Assembly (NCBI GenBank): GCA_900088475.1
Contig: FLMG01000540.1
Location: 109,248 to 137,541 of the forward strand
Origin: Hyphochytrium catenoides
Taxonomy: Eukaryota; Sar; Hyphochytriomycetes; Hyphochytriales; Hyphochytriaceae
Reading direction: 5' to 3'
DNA: 28,294 nt
In this document: piece after piece, positions 9,701 through 21,261 of the stretch
How positions within the stretch are numbered: position 1 is the first letter of the stretch
How the letters are laid out: every line of letters begins with the position of its first letter
The notes under the pieces: generated by a model
The model's input: only the letters and a program-made list of their open reading frames with translations
Database searches by the model: none
Told to the model about the DNA's origin: nothing
Program-made: the position numbers and the translations under genes

Positions 9701-10330
9701 AGCTGTGAAGGACTGGGGCCTATCGCCACCCGTGGTTCTAACACCTACGCTAGGACCTTTTAATTGGCCTGCAATCACAGTAGAAAGAAGTGAGTTATAA
9801 TGGTGAAAGCCATCCACTAGTTGGGCCAACCCAAGGAGCTTACCCAAGAAGCAAGAGCTCTTAATGCAGTCCCCCGTGGCGCAATGAGCCAGTACACTTT
9901 TTTTCTGAGACGTCAGTTGCTCAGCCCCTGCAAATGCAGAAGCAGGTTCTTCTCCTAACTGGACCATGGCATCACCACACTTGGCGAGTAGTAGTCCCTC
10001 ACTACCTTCGTTTGCAGTCAGATAACGGCTGACCATTGACCCGTCCTGGGTCCGGGGGTCATGACAGGCGCAGTATTTCTCACAGAAGGTGGCTTTGATG
10101 GAAGATGTCACGCTGCCGCTGCCGGAGCCGCAATAGTAATTGCAAGCGTTGTTCAAGTCACTCCAGACTAGGGAGCTGGTAGAAGAGACAACCGCGTCTA
10201 CCAGTATATGGGCTAGGTCATCCTTCACTTTGCACAGCTGGAGTGCCCGACTGCTGCGTAATGACAATGCGCCCACTAGGGCCGTTATCAACCGGTAGCA
10301 AGCGCTCGGCCTGGGTCTCATAGAAGCCAT
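6762..10330 (-). CDS. Membrane-anchored subtilisin-like serine protease (peptidase S8) with large Cys-rich N-terminal region
   Basis: The exons are 10330-9155, 9063-8823, 8733-8539, 8451-8267, 8120-7856, 7789-7358, 7298-7119 and 7051-6762, phases consistent, giving 987 residues. The start is the ATG at 10330, which puts a hydrophobic signal segment (YRLITALVGALSL) near the N-terminus; the in-frame upstream extension has no ATG. Residues 1-392 are one long exon with about ten Cys in its first half and no family I recognise, probably a prodomain. A tetra-arginine site (PSRRRRL, 402-405) precedes the catalytic domain. The triad is Asp435 (GIADTGL), His487 (CGHGTHVSG) and Ser696 (GTSMACP), with Asn587 (AAGNDG) at the oxyanion hole. 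The order and the downstream beta-domain (WTDPPSS, LVNDIDLRV) resemble Kp43-type subtilases. A transmembrane helix at about 942-964 and a 22-residue tail end the protein, so it is predicted type I and secretory or cell-surface. Confidence 0.88.
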
Positions 10331-13260
10331 CAGGGACTTCTCACTGCCCTTTGCGGGCCTGTAGCAGCTCAAGAGCTCAAGGATAGATTCTTTAGATACA
10401 GATATTGGGGCTTTGTCATCATCCAAATCTGAGACAGAATCGAACGAAGCCTACTCCCAAAGCAATGAAGCGATAATGGAGCTCACAATCATGGCAATAG
10501 CTCTGGAGAATCGACGTAGAGGTTGAATGAGCTCAACAAAGACACAAAGGCCAGCGGCTCCCCCGCGGACGGCGCTCCTATGATCTCCGCTTTGGGCTCT
10601 GAGGAGTACGATGTAATATAAGAGGAGCGGCCACTTGAGAGAATGCGGAGTCCATGCCAGAGGAATGACCACCCTCTCTACAAGTCCGACAGAGTATGGA
10701 CGTACACTCAATGAGCACAAGAAGTTGCTTCTGAGGCGCGTACGTCGGAGAGACAGAGTGGGAGTAACAGAAAGAGCAGCCAGAAAGGAGCCAGAAAGGA
10801 AGAAGACTGTGAAGGGTAGGGGACAAGATGTGAGGGGTGTAGGGAGCTGGAAGATCTTTAGGAACTGGCCACTGTGAGACCCACAGCCTAAGACCAAGAT
10901 GACCGGTAACCGCTCAGAACGGTGCTGATGATCGTCAGGTCAAGACTTCATAAGAAACTCAAGGAAATAATTCGCCTTTGTAAGCCTAAATCCTAGTTTA
11001 TTTAGTAGGAACTCTGAGTCATGGAAAGTATCAAACATATTTCCATTGTTTCCATTGGGTTGAATGGAGTCTTGGGAGGAGTGGGCGGACCACAATACTG
11101 ATAACACCACTTGTCTCAGCAGCACCAGCACAGAGGAAAGTGATGGGGAGAGGAAGGTCCTGTGCTTCGTGATGCAGTTTAGGATATTTAGCCAACTGAT
11201 GTCCTGGACTTTGTTTCTGTGTTCAAGGAGCTGTTCAAGGCCTTATTTATCCCTTTCTGTGATAATAGGTGCTACATAAATTTTATATAAATAGTATATC
11301 TTCGTGGACATATTCGCATATTCGTGTGGTTGAATTCATACCCTTTACTAATAGTAATGTCTGTTGAAATATAAAGGCCACATCAAAGGTAAAATGAAGT
11401 AATAATACGTAACCAAAATAAAAACATAACAATAATCCCATGCTCCTCCATCATCAGGGCGGTCCAGCTAAAGCTTCTAGGAATAAAACCAAGACTCCAG
11501 TAAGATAGGTTTTATAACGGGAAAATATCCTTCACTAATATTTTAAATTGGCTGTCCTTTCAGTCTCCCTAGACGTCACGTCACTGGTCCATAGAAGGAA
11601 CAGAACTATATGTACCTTCTCAATGTTTTTTTTCGAGTTTGTGTAGTAACTAAGGCCTTATGCTTTGTCCTGAAACTTTATTTGAGTGCCAATTCTCCAT
11701 ACAAACTCCACTTCAACTTGCCACCTTCTACTGTTGCAGGTTATTCAACAAGCAGCAGGATGATCACCAGATGGATAATAGCCTGTGGCTCATGACGCTT
11801 GGGAACCCAGCCATTGGTTAGCACGTTAGCACGCACAGAGGTCCAACTAGTTCTATGTCTCCCTCAAGCTACTCGTAGTGCTGCCAAATCGTGTGATTCG
11901 TCGTACAAGTACAGTAGACATAAACTGAGCCTTTCACCCTCTCATCATCCTGGATGGCTTCACTCCTCCATTCTCTTTCAACAGGGGCGCGCGAACCTCG
12001 AGCCCTAGCAAAAGATGTTATGAAGGGGCATCGTTAGAACTTCCTACTAGTAATATTCTAGAAGTCAGCTATGATTGTTCTTCTTCTAATAATGGTGGTG
12101 GAGTGGGGAATATTTGAGAGTCGAGACTGTGTAGCTCCTGCTTCATTCGTTGTTTTTTCCTCCTTCTTGTCCTTGCTTTTATGAATAGTAGGGCTTGATC
12201 TCTTGCAGCGGATAATGAGAAACATAAAGACTCTCTTCATTATAAATGTATTCATCATGGACTTCCCTGACGTTCATGATAGGACGATGATCTCAATTGC
12301 CCACAGATTTCTGAAAACAGAGAGATCAGTCTGCAATAGACGGACAGGAGGGACACTTGATTGCTGATTGAATACGACCCATTACTCTGATATTGGGTAT
12401 GATTGCCACCATCAAGAAGGCGGTAAGAAAGACTTTGACTTGCCGTCTCCCCCCATCTTGTCCCATGCTGCTAGACACAAGAAGGACACAAAAGAAGCAC
12501 ACGTGGGGCTTTCGGCCATTGTTGATGAATAAGCTTCCGCAATGATGATCAGCAGCAGAGGCCGGGCAAAGAAGGCTTAGCACGCATGATAAGTCTAAGA
12601 AATTGGTAAGTAACAACATAACCTCTATATTCCTGATGGAAGGATATATGATGGCATCTATACTGATTCCAAAACGAATAATTCCAAATTCGCTTCCGCT
12701 TGAAACGGACGGGAGGAAGTAGAAGAAAAGTATACAAAATGGATGACACAACGCTGACCTTTCGCGACCAGGAACTTTCAGAGCCGATCATCCAGCCTGC
12801 TGCTGATGACCAAGGAGAGGGCCTGGACACCTAACGAACAGAGTGTAAGGAAGGATCGACTACGAGGACGAAGAGATCATTAGTTCTATCTACGGACCTT
12901 GATACCTGTTGTCCTGATGCCCTGACGGCGAACTTATGATGAGTCAAGCGGAAAGGGAGGAGGAGAGTTACTACTGCACAAGGCAGTAAGTCTGGAGCCT
13001 CCTTCATTGTCTTATCTTGCACCGCTGGACGTATTCATGCTGTGGTCGGAGCTGAGTGACCGTCGACTTCACACCTCCAGCCAGGAGTGCTGCTGCAAGA
13101 AGGATTCTCTATCTGGAATGACATGGGGACAGTGAACACTCCTAAACCCCTGAACTCAGCACCGCACCGAAGAAAAGTGTTCGTCAGATTGTCCGATTTG
13201 GGCGTTCACTCCCTTAGCTAGTTGCGTCATTCTTAGCTCATGCATCAGTAGGCAAAGAAG
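10331..13260. other. About 2.9 kb gene-poor region
   Basis: No gene is supportable here. A minus-strand open frame at 10897-10451 and another at 12751-12326 are fairly long and hydrophobic but start with TTG, show no splice context and have no recognisable family. The stretch 11260-11560 is clearly A/T-richer than the rest of the window (for example tttatataaatagtatatc near 11281). An 11-bp near-tandem unit (ccagaaaggag) occurs around 10780. By position the left end should hold the subtilase promoter and the right end the BBOF1 promoter. Confidence 0.45.
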
Positions 13261-13787
13261 ATGGATTTGGTTTCACTGCAGCATCAGCCCCGTTCTAGAG
13301 GGAAGAAAGAGGTTAGATAATAGCACCTTTCCCGCTGTGTTGCTTCCGACTGACACTTGTTTCCCCCAGGTAGCCAGAAAAGCTAAACTTGACGACGGTC
13401 CGGAGTCTGTCGCAGAAGTGCGACTGTCCGAAGCCTTGGAGAGGCTGGACAAGGCTAAGGCGGAGAATGAAGTCCTCAGGAAAAAACTTGAACATGCACA
13501 GAGAGACATCTTAGAATTTACCTCTTTCTTGGACTTTGAAAAGTTGACAAGGGACTCAGAAATTTTAGCCCTCAAGGCTCGTCTTGGTGAGGCAGAGGCG
13601 AAGGCTGAAGCTAGACTCGCAGAGGAGATAGCCAAGTTTGAGAAGCAACAGAAAGAGAAGACAGTGCATTATGAGAACATGATTATAGAACTCCGGCTTA
13701 AGCTGAAGAAGGTATCGGGAGATCGTTGCACTTTCCCTTGTCTTTTTTGCTCCCTCTTCTGAGGTTAGTTTCGCAGTATACATACGT

Positions 13788-13825
<38 letters not shown>

Positions 13826-16112
13826 TTGTTTTCCGTCCTCTTTCTCTCTCTCTCTTCCCCCTACATTTGTCTCATCAGCTAGAGCGATATTAGCTTTGTG
13901 CACATCCTTACAGACAATGATATACATATGTCTTATCCTTGCGTTTCCCACTGCAGACTGAGGAAGACCTCGCTCGATTAGAAGGCTTCAGAAAGACAAA
14001 ATATGTGATGGAGGATGCATTGAGAGGACTGGAGCAGCAGCTGCAAGATCAGAAAGCTGAGCACGAGAAGGAGATCCAGGAGCTTCAGGCGGCAGCAGCT
14101 GAGGAGAAACAAAAACTCATAGCAGAACACTATCGGTAAGTGATGAACACTCATCTTATGCTTCAAAGGAACTTAACTTTCTTCCTGGATATGCATCTTC
14201 CCATCGACATGATACCATGCAACATGCTCTTCTAGGGCTTGTGTTGGTCAATCCACTATCATCTCTTTCCTGTCGGCTCCGCTGTCTGGTGGAGCCGTAC
14301 GTCTTACCCTTCCTTTTTACCTTCCTCTTTCACTACTTCGCCGTACAATTTTAGCTAACGTGACTCCGTATGGCATGTTGGACTTTCCTCCCTTACCTGA
14401 CCACACCAGATTTCTGTCGTGAAATCTCGTTCTCAACCTCTTTCATGCAGGCTTTTGGAGTCCACAAGAAGAGCAGCTAGGATTAATGGAGAGCAAGATA
14501 GAGGAGGTCTAGAGCCGGGTGCAACGGCATCTGCAATTGGGAAGGGGGTATGTTCCTTGCTTCGGCTACCTATAGCGCTTCCGTTAGCTTATTGCCCTCT
14601 GGATAGTCGTCAGGCTTGTGCTCTAGCAAGGATATCTATGAGCAACAGCAAGCCATTGACGGGCTACGGGAGGAGGTGAAGCGACTGCGAGTAGAGCTGG
14701 CTGTAGCTGCGGACAAAGAGGCAGAATATGCGAAGAGGACGCAGAGCCAAGGGAGAGAAATCAAGGAGCTGACAGCAAAGCTCGAAGCCCTTGCGCATGA
14801 GTCCAGGAATGTCTCTGCACATGCGCGCCAGGAGGTAGCCAACTTTTCCTTTATGGCAATTAAGCGCGCTTTCTTTTTTGCCTTGATTTGGTTTTTGTTT
14901 GCAGTTTTGGGTCCTTTGCCCACGCTTATTACGCAGAGTTTCTCACCAAGTGCTTTTCCAGGCGGATGCCTCATTTCTTACTCTTCAGAAGCAATGTGCT
15001 TCAAAGGATTTAGATCTTGAAGCCTTGAAGGAGATGGTAAAGCTCAAGAACCGGGAGCTGCGAAATGTTAGGACTCTGGCTCAAGCTATTCTTGATCAGC
15101 GAACCGAGATAGAAGAGTTTCTCATTCAATGTTTAGATGATGTCAGACAAGCCAAGGCAACAGGGGTCGGACTCAATCTGGACAGTGAATTGCCGGTTAG
15201 ATCCTTGCACGCTTCTGCATTCTTCCCGATCCTTTTGAGATCATGCCTGCTTGTCGTATTACCCTTGAAGGTCGTTTCATTCGTTGGCTGACCCTTCTCC
15301 TTATTGCTCACTTCCTTTCCGCCATCACGGTTATCTTTTCGCTTGGCGGGTCACATTCGCAAACTTCCCTCTGAATAGGAGAGCGACTCATCTCGCTTCC
15401 CACAAATCCGGTCCCCCGTTCAAGGCACGAGCCAGGGGCTTAACGATGACAGAGATGCAGAAAAGCATAGAGTCAGGCTTCAAGATCTCTCCTGGACTGA
15501 CAAGGAAAAAGTGCTCCGATTGCTGTTTGCCCGGATCAATGGAGCAATCTCTAGACGAATCCAAACGGATGTTGCGACTAGTCGGACATGAGGGACGCTA
15601 TCTTTCCCTCTTCCTCTTCGCGTCCTACGCTTTCCCTTATCCTCTCGCTGAGGCCCCCACCTCTTCTAACTCGCTGCGCTCAAGGATTAGAAGACGTATA
15701 ATAATTTACTATTTATATATGCTGAAGACGTTAGAGAGGGGTATAGCTCGTCTTGGGCTCAAAGACAAAAGCTCTTCGCGGTTCGTAGGACGAGCCACTG
15801 CTCCCAATTGTACTCTGACTTAGAAGCGCAGCTTGAGGGGAATAGTCTTGTCCTTTCTCTTGAGAGTAGGGAGGAGAAGGAGGTCCTCCGCCATCATCTG
15901 AATCATAACGCAACGGATCATCGAACAATCCGCCGCCGTGGGTCCACCTACAAAAGCGGTTATTGTCAGTCTCTGGAGGCTCCGAGCGTAGCATAAGCAG
16001 GAGACTGGAAGTTACAGATAGCGACGTCGGCAATGTCAAGAAGAGTGGGATACAATGGCAAGTGGAGGCTGCTAAGGCGATTTCATTCTTTACCTTGGCT
16101 GGTCAGGGTTAG
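13261..16112 (+). CDS. BBOF1: Basal body-orientation factor 1-like coiled-coil protein
   Basis: BBOF1 (CCDC176) is a ciliary coiled-coil protein linked to basal body alignment and the axoneme. The exons are 13261-13311, 13370-13711, 13957-14135, 14451-14547, 14631-14834, 14962-15195, 15436-15580, 15728-15941 and 16001-16112. They give 525 residues, close to human BBOF1 (about 530). The basic N-terminus MDLVSLQHQPRSRGKKE is followed by helical coiled coil through residue 370. Family-like motifs are ARLEGFRKTKYVMEDALRGL, the segment NVRTLAQAILDQRTEIEEF (327-344) and DLSWTDKEKVLRLLFARING (387-406). Exon 4, and the weak acceptor of exon 8, are the least certain parts. The last exon is protein-like, but its 3' end overlaps the opposite-strand gene. 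CFAP157 is a related alternative name. Confidence 0.78.
13791..13854. repeat. TC dinucleotide microsatellite in BBOF1 intron 2
   Basis: An uninterrupted TC run covers about 13791-13821, and a second, shorter TC run lies at about 13842-13854. Both are inside the 245-nt intron 13712-13956, upstream of the acceptor at 13956. Confidence 0.9.
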
Positions 16113-17685
16113 CCCGGCCGCTTCTGTAGCCCAACGAATCCTTCTGGTTGTATCCCGTGGTGCCCTCGGCCGCTGATGTTCGATGAGAGTTAATCACCTC
16201 GAAGAGTCCATAGTTCGGCAACCGCGTAGTCCCCGTAAGGGAAAGGCGCCTGCTATGGGCTAAGAAGAGGTAGTTGAGTTAGCCTCACCTATAGTCAGCT
16301 CAACAAGGGCTCTGACCACGAGAATAATGTTCCCCTCTGTAACTCACCTCCAACACCACCACTCTTGGAGGTTATCATAAGGAGCAGCAATAAGGTGGGA
16401 AACACCTCCCAGAAGACGTTGACGAAGAAGTCATATACCGTCACATCCTTGTCAGAGGTTAGCTGGATAAGGGGTACCAGCCACCATTGGAGCCCGCTGC
16501 CCAGGTCATAAATGGACCGCGAGACAAAGAGACCGCAAAGAAAGGAGTTCAGTATTCCCAGAGTCTGGACGGTTAGGGCGAAGCAGCAGAGTGGATTGAG
16601 GTCAGCCATGATGTAGCACATAGAGCCCACGTACTCTAGCGGGAAGGACTAGGGTCTATCCTAGTTAGGTCCTCTTTCTAATGTCATGCTTCTATCTCTA
16701 TGACGCCTCTCTCAGGTTAGCTTCCGCTCTCATTGACTCTCCAAGTAAAGCTGAAAATCAAACCTACCCGAGGATTGGTTATGAGCATCCGCCTCTGCTG
16801 CCAGATCTCAAGCTGATTAACCGGCAGACATAACAGTTAGATGCTTAGAGAGGCCAGGCAACTTATCACAACAGGCCAACGCAAAAGCTATTCAAGGTCC
16901 CCCATCTCACCTGAGACATGAGGTAGCCAAAGTAGCCAAAGAGAAAGCCTAGCGTTCCAAAAGATATGGCGGAGTATAATCGCTGTACAGACTGATTCGC
17001 CACCTTGACGTAGTACTGGTCCACCATGCTCTCAGCATTCACCAACTGGTTGTAGGAGAGGAATGCCCAGATCACGGTGAAGCATGTCATAGCAAGGGTG
17101 ACCAGGAAGTACAGAGGCATGGCAATGTACCGCCAGCGGGTGCGCCAATCTCTACCAGAGAGAACCTGAATGTAGAAGAGCACCAGAAGGGAGAAGTTTG
17201 CAAACCTACAATTGGAAGATAAGAAGTTAGAGCACGCGGAGGTAATGCCTAGAAAGTAAATGGACGACAGGGGCCCACACACTTCCGAGGAAAAAGAGGG
17301 TAAGCGAAGATTTGAAGAGGTAGAATCTGCTGGTGCACGAATCGCCCTCTAGAGACTGTTGGCAAGAGATGATTAGGACTTGTGGCATGTCAAAGAAAGT
17401 TTTTAGAAAGTAGGGAAAGAGCGCGACGGCGTATACATACTGGATGGGGCTGGGAAACCAGTAGAGCAGGTAGAAAGTGAGGGCAGACCAAGGAGCGTCT
17501 GAAAAGATGCTGAGACTCCAGAAGATTATTCTGAAGACTGTCCAGAGGAAGCAGAGGACGTAGAACCAAGTAGACCAGCTCATTAGCTTGTTCTTGTTGC
17601 GGAAAGAGCTTGCGAGCTGGAAGATTAGGAATATCAACAGTGCGCAGTTGACGGTGAAGAGCGAGATTTTGAAGGGAATAGCCAT
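16090..17685 (-). CDS. GPR137/TOM1-like multipass membrane protein
   Basis: The exons are 17685-17279, 17205-16911, 16812-16768, 16633-16348 and 16259-16090 (TAA), phases consistent, giving 400 residues. About eight hydrophobic stretches are visible: roughly 10-27, 38-60, 72-97, 126-150, 163-187, 212-232, 262-285 and 315-336. They include the start region LMSWSTWFYVLCFLWTVFRI, which resembles the second helix of GPR137 and plant THH1/TOM1/TOM3 proteins, and VFWEVFPTLLLLLMI near the end. Members of this family sit in lysosomal or vacuolar membranes; human GPR137B acts with Rag GTPases. The tail of about 60 residues is polar (RLPNYGLFEVINS). The ATG at 17685 was chosen because the upstream extension is basic, lacks an ATG and reads as a GA-rich 5' UTR. 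The family call is from pattern only, so it is moderate. Confidence 0.75.
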
Positions 17686-18650
17686 CTCTCTCCTTCTTAG
17701 CGTTCTCCTTGCTGCCTCTTCTCGTCGTGTCTCAACTCCTCCTCCTCCCTCCTCTGCGATCACTCCGAAGTTCCTGCTTAACTTTCGGCCTCCTGTCTTC
17801 ACCTGGAGCAATGAACTCAAAGCTGAAGGTGACGACGAGCACAGCTTTTAAGGCATGATAGGCCTCGAGAGGGTAACCTCCTTATGCGACGACGCTCCAC
17901 CTCTCACTGCTGTCTAGGACGCAAGTCCAGGATTTCCGGCGCATCGTAGAGTGGAGCATGCACCGATAACGTCACGGAGGACAAGGGAAGGAGTGAATTC
18001 TCAAGTCGACCAGTGAGTTGTAGTGCACGAGATAAGGATGTCAGCCTGGTGCAGCTAGATCACTACCACGACTGTTGACCTAGCGAGACAGTGACGGCAT
18101 GCTAGCGGGGCTGATAGCCACTGCTCTGCGCCGTCAGATGTCAGATGGCGTTACAACGCGAAGAGCCAAGAGAGAAAGAGAAGAAGGCCCTGCTGACGCC
18201 TCATCATAGGAAGGGATGTTCCCTTCGTTCTACATCCTCCCACCTTCTATTCGGTCGTGAGATATGAGGGACATGCGGAATATTATTGGGTTCTAATGGT
18301 TCTAAGGAGCAGCTTCAATCTTCGTAATGAACAGAAAGGCGGAGAACAATTGGGTGAGACTGAAGTGTTTAAGATCCGTAGGAAGTTGCGTAAGTGTGTG
18401 AGAGAGAGAGAGAGAAAGAGAGAAAACGAGGGAGACAGAGGGAGAGAGAGATGGACGAAGACGGAGGAAAGTTGTGAACAGCTGTCTGGCGATCGATAAA
18501 GCCCTTCGTCGACAGCGCTTGGGACGGTCAATGTAAGTGGTTACTGAAGGAGGATAAGCTTTCTGTTGATGAGAGACAGTTTGCAGTTCTGTGAGCTATG
18601 AATGCCTCTTTATTCTTCGACGTTTCCTCAGCTTCTTTCCTCTATCCTCT
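17686..18650. other. Intergenic region upstream of the GPR137-like gene
   Basis: This stretch of about 965 bp lies between the CCT2 stop and the next minus-strand start codon. It contains a strong pyrimidine tract at 17690-17760 (GA-rich 5' leader on the minus strand) and a GA-rich tract at 18400-18462. Open frames through the purine tract are low-complexity shadows. No gene is seen. Confidence 0.5.
18400..18462. repeat. GA-rich low-complexity tract
   Basis: Repeated gagaga runs with a few interruptions extend over about 60 bp between CCT2 and the GPR137-like gene. It may be a nucleosome-excluding promoter element or a plain microsatellite. Confidence 0.8.
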
Positions 18651-21261
18651 TTAGCGCATTCCCGGACGGCTGGTGCGCTCTCTGGGTGCTGACTTGACGA
18701 TGTCATCCACACGCAGAATCATTTCTGCTGCCTCTGCCGCGGAGTTCAGCACGCACAGTTTGCTCTTGAAGGACTCTCTGATGCCCAGAGCCTTCATATC
18801 ACCGACCTTTCCTTCCATCATATCAAGTCCTGCGGTCTTGCTACCCGCGTGGTGCGCAGCACGAAGCTGACTGACCAGCTCAGAGCTGTCAAAGCCTCCA
18901 TTATCGGCTATGATTGTCGGTAACTGCCGCAGAGCTCGGGCGAATGCCTGCAGGTACATAACTGTCAGAGGTGTGGCTTCTAGGTGCCCCGATAACATAC
19001 TGACGCAAACGAGGCAGATGGCGAAGCAGTAGTCAAACGGGCAAAGGTTAAGAGGAGTAGGCTCCGCCTCAAACGTTCGGTACGAAGACAAGTGAGGCTG
19101 AGGAAGAGAAACCGAAGCAGCTCTCCAGAATATGCATCACCTCCATAGCAAGGGCCTTCTTGCCAGGCACACTAGGCACAGCGCGGTCGATGGCTTCAGC
19201 CATGAGCACCTCGGTACAACCTCCTCCATAGACTATCCTGGTCTCCTTCACAGTGTTAACTAGCACGCAAAGAGCATCATGTAGAGAGCGCTCTGCCTCG
19301 TCCAGCACGTGCTCACTGGCGCCCCTCAGGACAATGGTACAAGCTTCTCCTGCCTTGCATCCCGAGAAGCGGATGAGTCTGTCCTCACCAATCATAATCT
19401 CTTCAATAAGCTTGCACTCCCCTAGTTTTACCAACTCGGGGTGATCAAAGGTGGAGGTGATCTCACCTGTCCCAAGGTTGGAGAGAGATACTCAGTGAGC
19501 AAACGTAGCGGTCTCCAAGGCCGTGCCTTGTGCCTGCTATAAGGACTTACCTCCCGTCACCGCGGAAAGTCTCTCGATTCCATCGAAATCGGCATGCTCG
19601 ATAGCGGCGATCCCATAATCAGCAAAAATCTAACAGACAAGAACTGGTGTAAGGAAGTAGCAGCCCTACGTGGCCGTTGTTCTCTTCTAGACTATTAGTC
19701 CCGCTTACCCCACACGCTTCCATCTTGCATGGGTCCATCTTACATGGGATGTCACCTTTCCCTTTTATCTCTGCAGATAGCTCAGTGCACCCATCTCTCT
19801 TTAAGCCATTCTTTTTATCCCCATTACTTATGCGGGAATCAGTCCTTCCTCTCTACTTCACACGCACCTGCTCTGGGAAATTGTAGATGAGCTGTCTGTT
19901 CACGAAGCAATTGATGCCGTGGTCAATAATCTTCTGGACCTTGGCTCTCATCTTCTTCCTCTCTGCCTCCTCAATCTCAGCAACTTTGTTCATGGAGTCC
20001 ACGCGGACGCGAGAGCCATAGATTTTGATCTTGTCTGCGTCCATCGCCGTGTTGGCAATCAGAATCTTAGCATTCTCAATCCTCTTGGGCTGGCCAACGC
20101 CGAACTTCTTGTCGAGAATAAACCCTTCCTCCAGATACGAGTCTCGCATCGACCCGCCTGCCTTCTTTATGACTTGAATGTGGTCCAGGTTGCCGCTACC
20201 TTGGAGACGGAGTACAGCGTCTACTGCCAGTGCAGCTGGAAACCGAGCAAACGTAAGAGAAAGGAAGAAAAAGATGCACATGGACAGGAAGAATTAGCGA
20301 CATCTAGGTTGAATGAGGGGAATGACTTCGGGATCTGGCCATACCAAAGTGGTCCTTCTCGTGTACCAAGAGCTTTGAGCTCAATGTCGTCTTTGCGATA
20401 TTGAGAAGATCCTCCTTGAACTTCTCTTTGTCTTCCTGTATAACGAAGAGGCCAAAGGCATAAGAAATGAGCGACTAGCGGCTAGCAGCTAAGCCACTCA
20501 GGAGAGCGGGAAAGAAATGTTTACAGAATGATCTTCCGCCGAGTCCTGAAGGGCTTGTCTGGCAATCTTTGCGGCAATTCTCCATCCTGTCCAGATGGAT
20601 ATAAGAACAGCTCAGGACAAAGTCTATCCGTACCGAGAGAACCGCAGCCAAACAGAAAAGGAGCAGCTATTTACATCTTTGGGACTAGGTGCTCTTACCT
20701 TCAATGATGGTCTGAGGGTGGACTCTCTGATCGACCAGCTTCTCAGCCTCCCTTAGAAGCTCTCCGCACAGAACTGTCACACTAGTGGTCCCGTCTCCTA
20801 CTTCATCATCTTGAGTTTTGGCTATGTCGACTAGCACCCGAGCTGCAGCGTTGTCAATATTAACAGCTTTAAGGATGGTAGCCCCATCGTTTGTCACTGT
20901 GATCTTGTTATTTCTATCTCCAATCTGCAAATCGAGTGTCAGGTATAACATTCCGATAGCTCAGTTCAAGGAGGCTACACTGACCGACTGAAGGATCTTG
21001 TCCATCCCTTTAGGACCCAAGGTTGATTTGACTAGATCAGCTATGGCAATGGCTCCGACGAATGAGGTTAGCCGGGCATTCTCACCCTGCGTAGCATGTC
21101 AGTACTTGCAGGTATGATATCTAATCACACATTCCTTACCTTCTCTAACTGAGTGTTATGCTTGAAGACAGGCTGCAGCGGGGGACGAGGTAGGAAGGAT
21201 AAGCATTTATAAGATCCTTCACATCAGGTGCCTATTACGGGAAAAAACCTACCAGCGCCAT
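18651..21261 (-). CDS. CCT2: T-complex protein 1 subunit beta (CCT2)
   Basis: This is one of eight subunits of the cytosolic chaperonin TRiC/CCT, which folds actin and tubulin using ATP. There are ten exons: 21261-21253 (only 9 coding nt, MAL), 21172-21140, 21086-20985, 20924-20699, 20586-20525, 20435-20345, 20235-19868, 19629-19551, 19466-19141 and 18947-18651. All phases agree and give 530 residues (human 535). ATP-site motifs are present: LGPKGMD (37-43), TNDGAT (59-64) and GDGTTS (91-96). Beta-subunit markers include [84 protein letters not shown] and the C-terminal [16 protein letters not shown]. The start codon is in a strong context (caccATGg). It shares a 585-bp divergent promoter region with bL25m. 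Very secure. Confidence 0.97.
19720..19749. repeat. Imperfect 15-bp tandem duplication in a CCT2 intron
   Basis: ccatcttgcatgggt (19720-19734) is followed directly by ccatcttacatggga (19735-19749), 13 of 15 bases identical. It lies inside the 238-nt intron 19867-19630. Confidence 0.75.

Noticed and set aside
10451-10897. 148-codon minus-strand open frame with hydrophobic stretches
   Set aside because: It begins with TTG, has an overlapping open frame on the other strand, no splice context and no family resemblance. It is probably chance or the 5' leader of the subtilase.
12326-12751. 141-codon minus-strand open frame
   Set aside because: No ATG at its start, low-complexity hydrophobic composition and no recognisable domain.
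15731-16039. Minus-strand open frame rich in Ser, Pro and Gly
   Set aside because: It is antisense to BBOF1 exons 8 and 9, which fit the phased gene model. The Gly/Asp/Ser runs look like a shadow.
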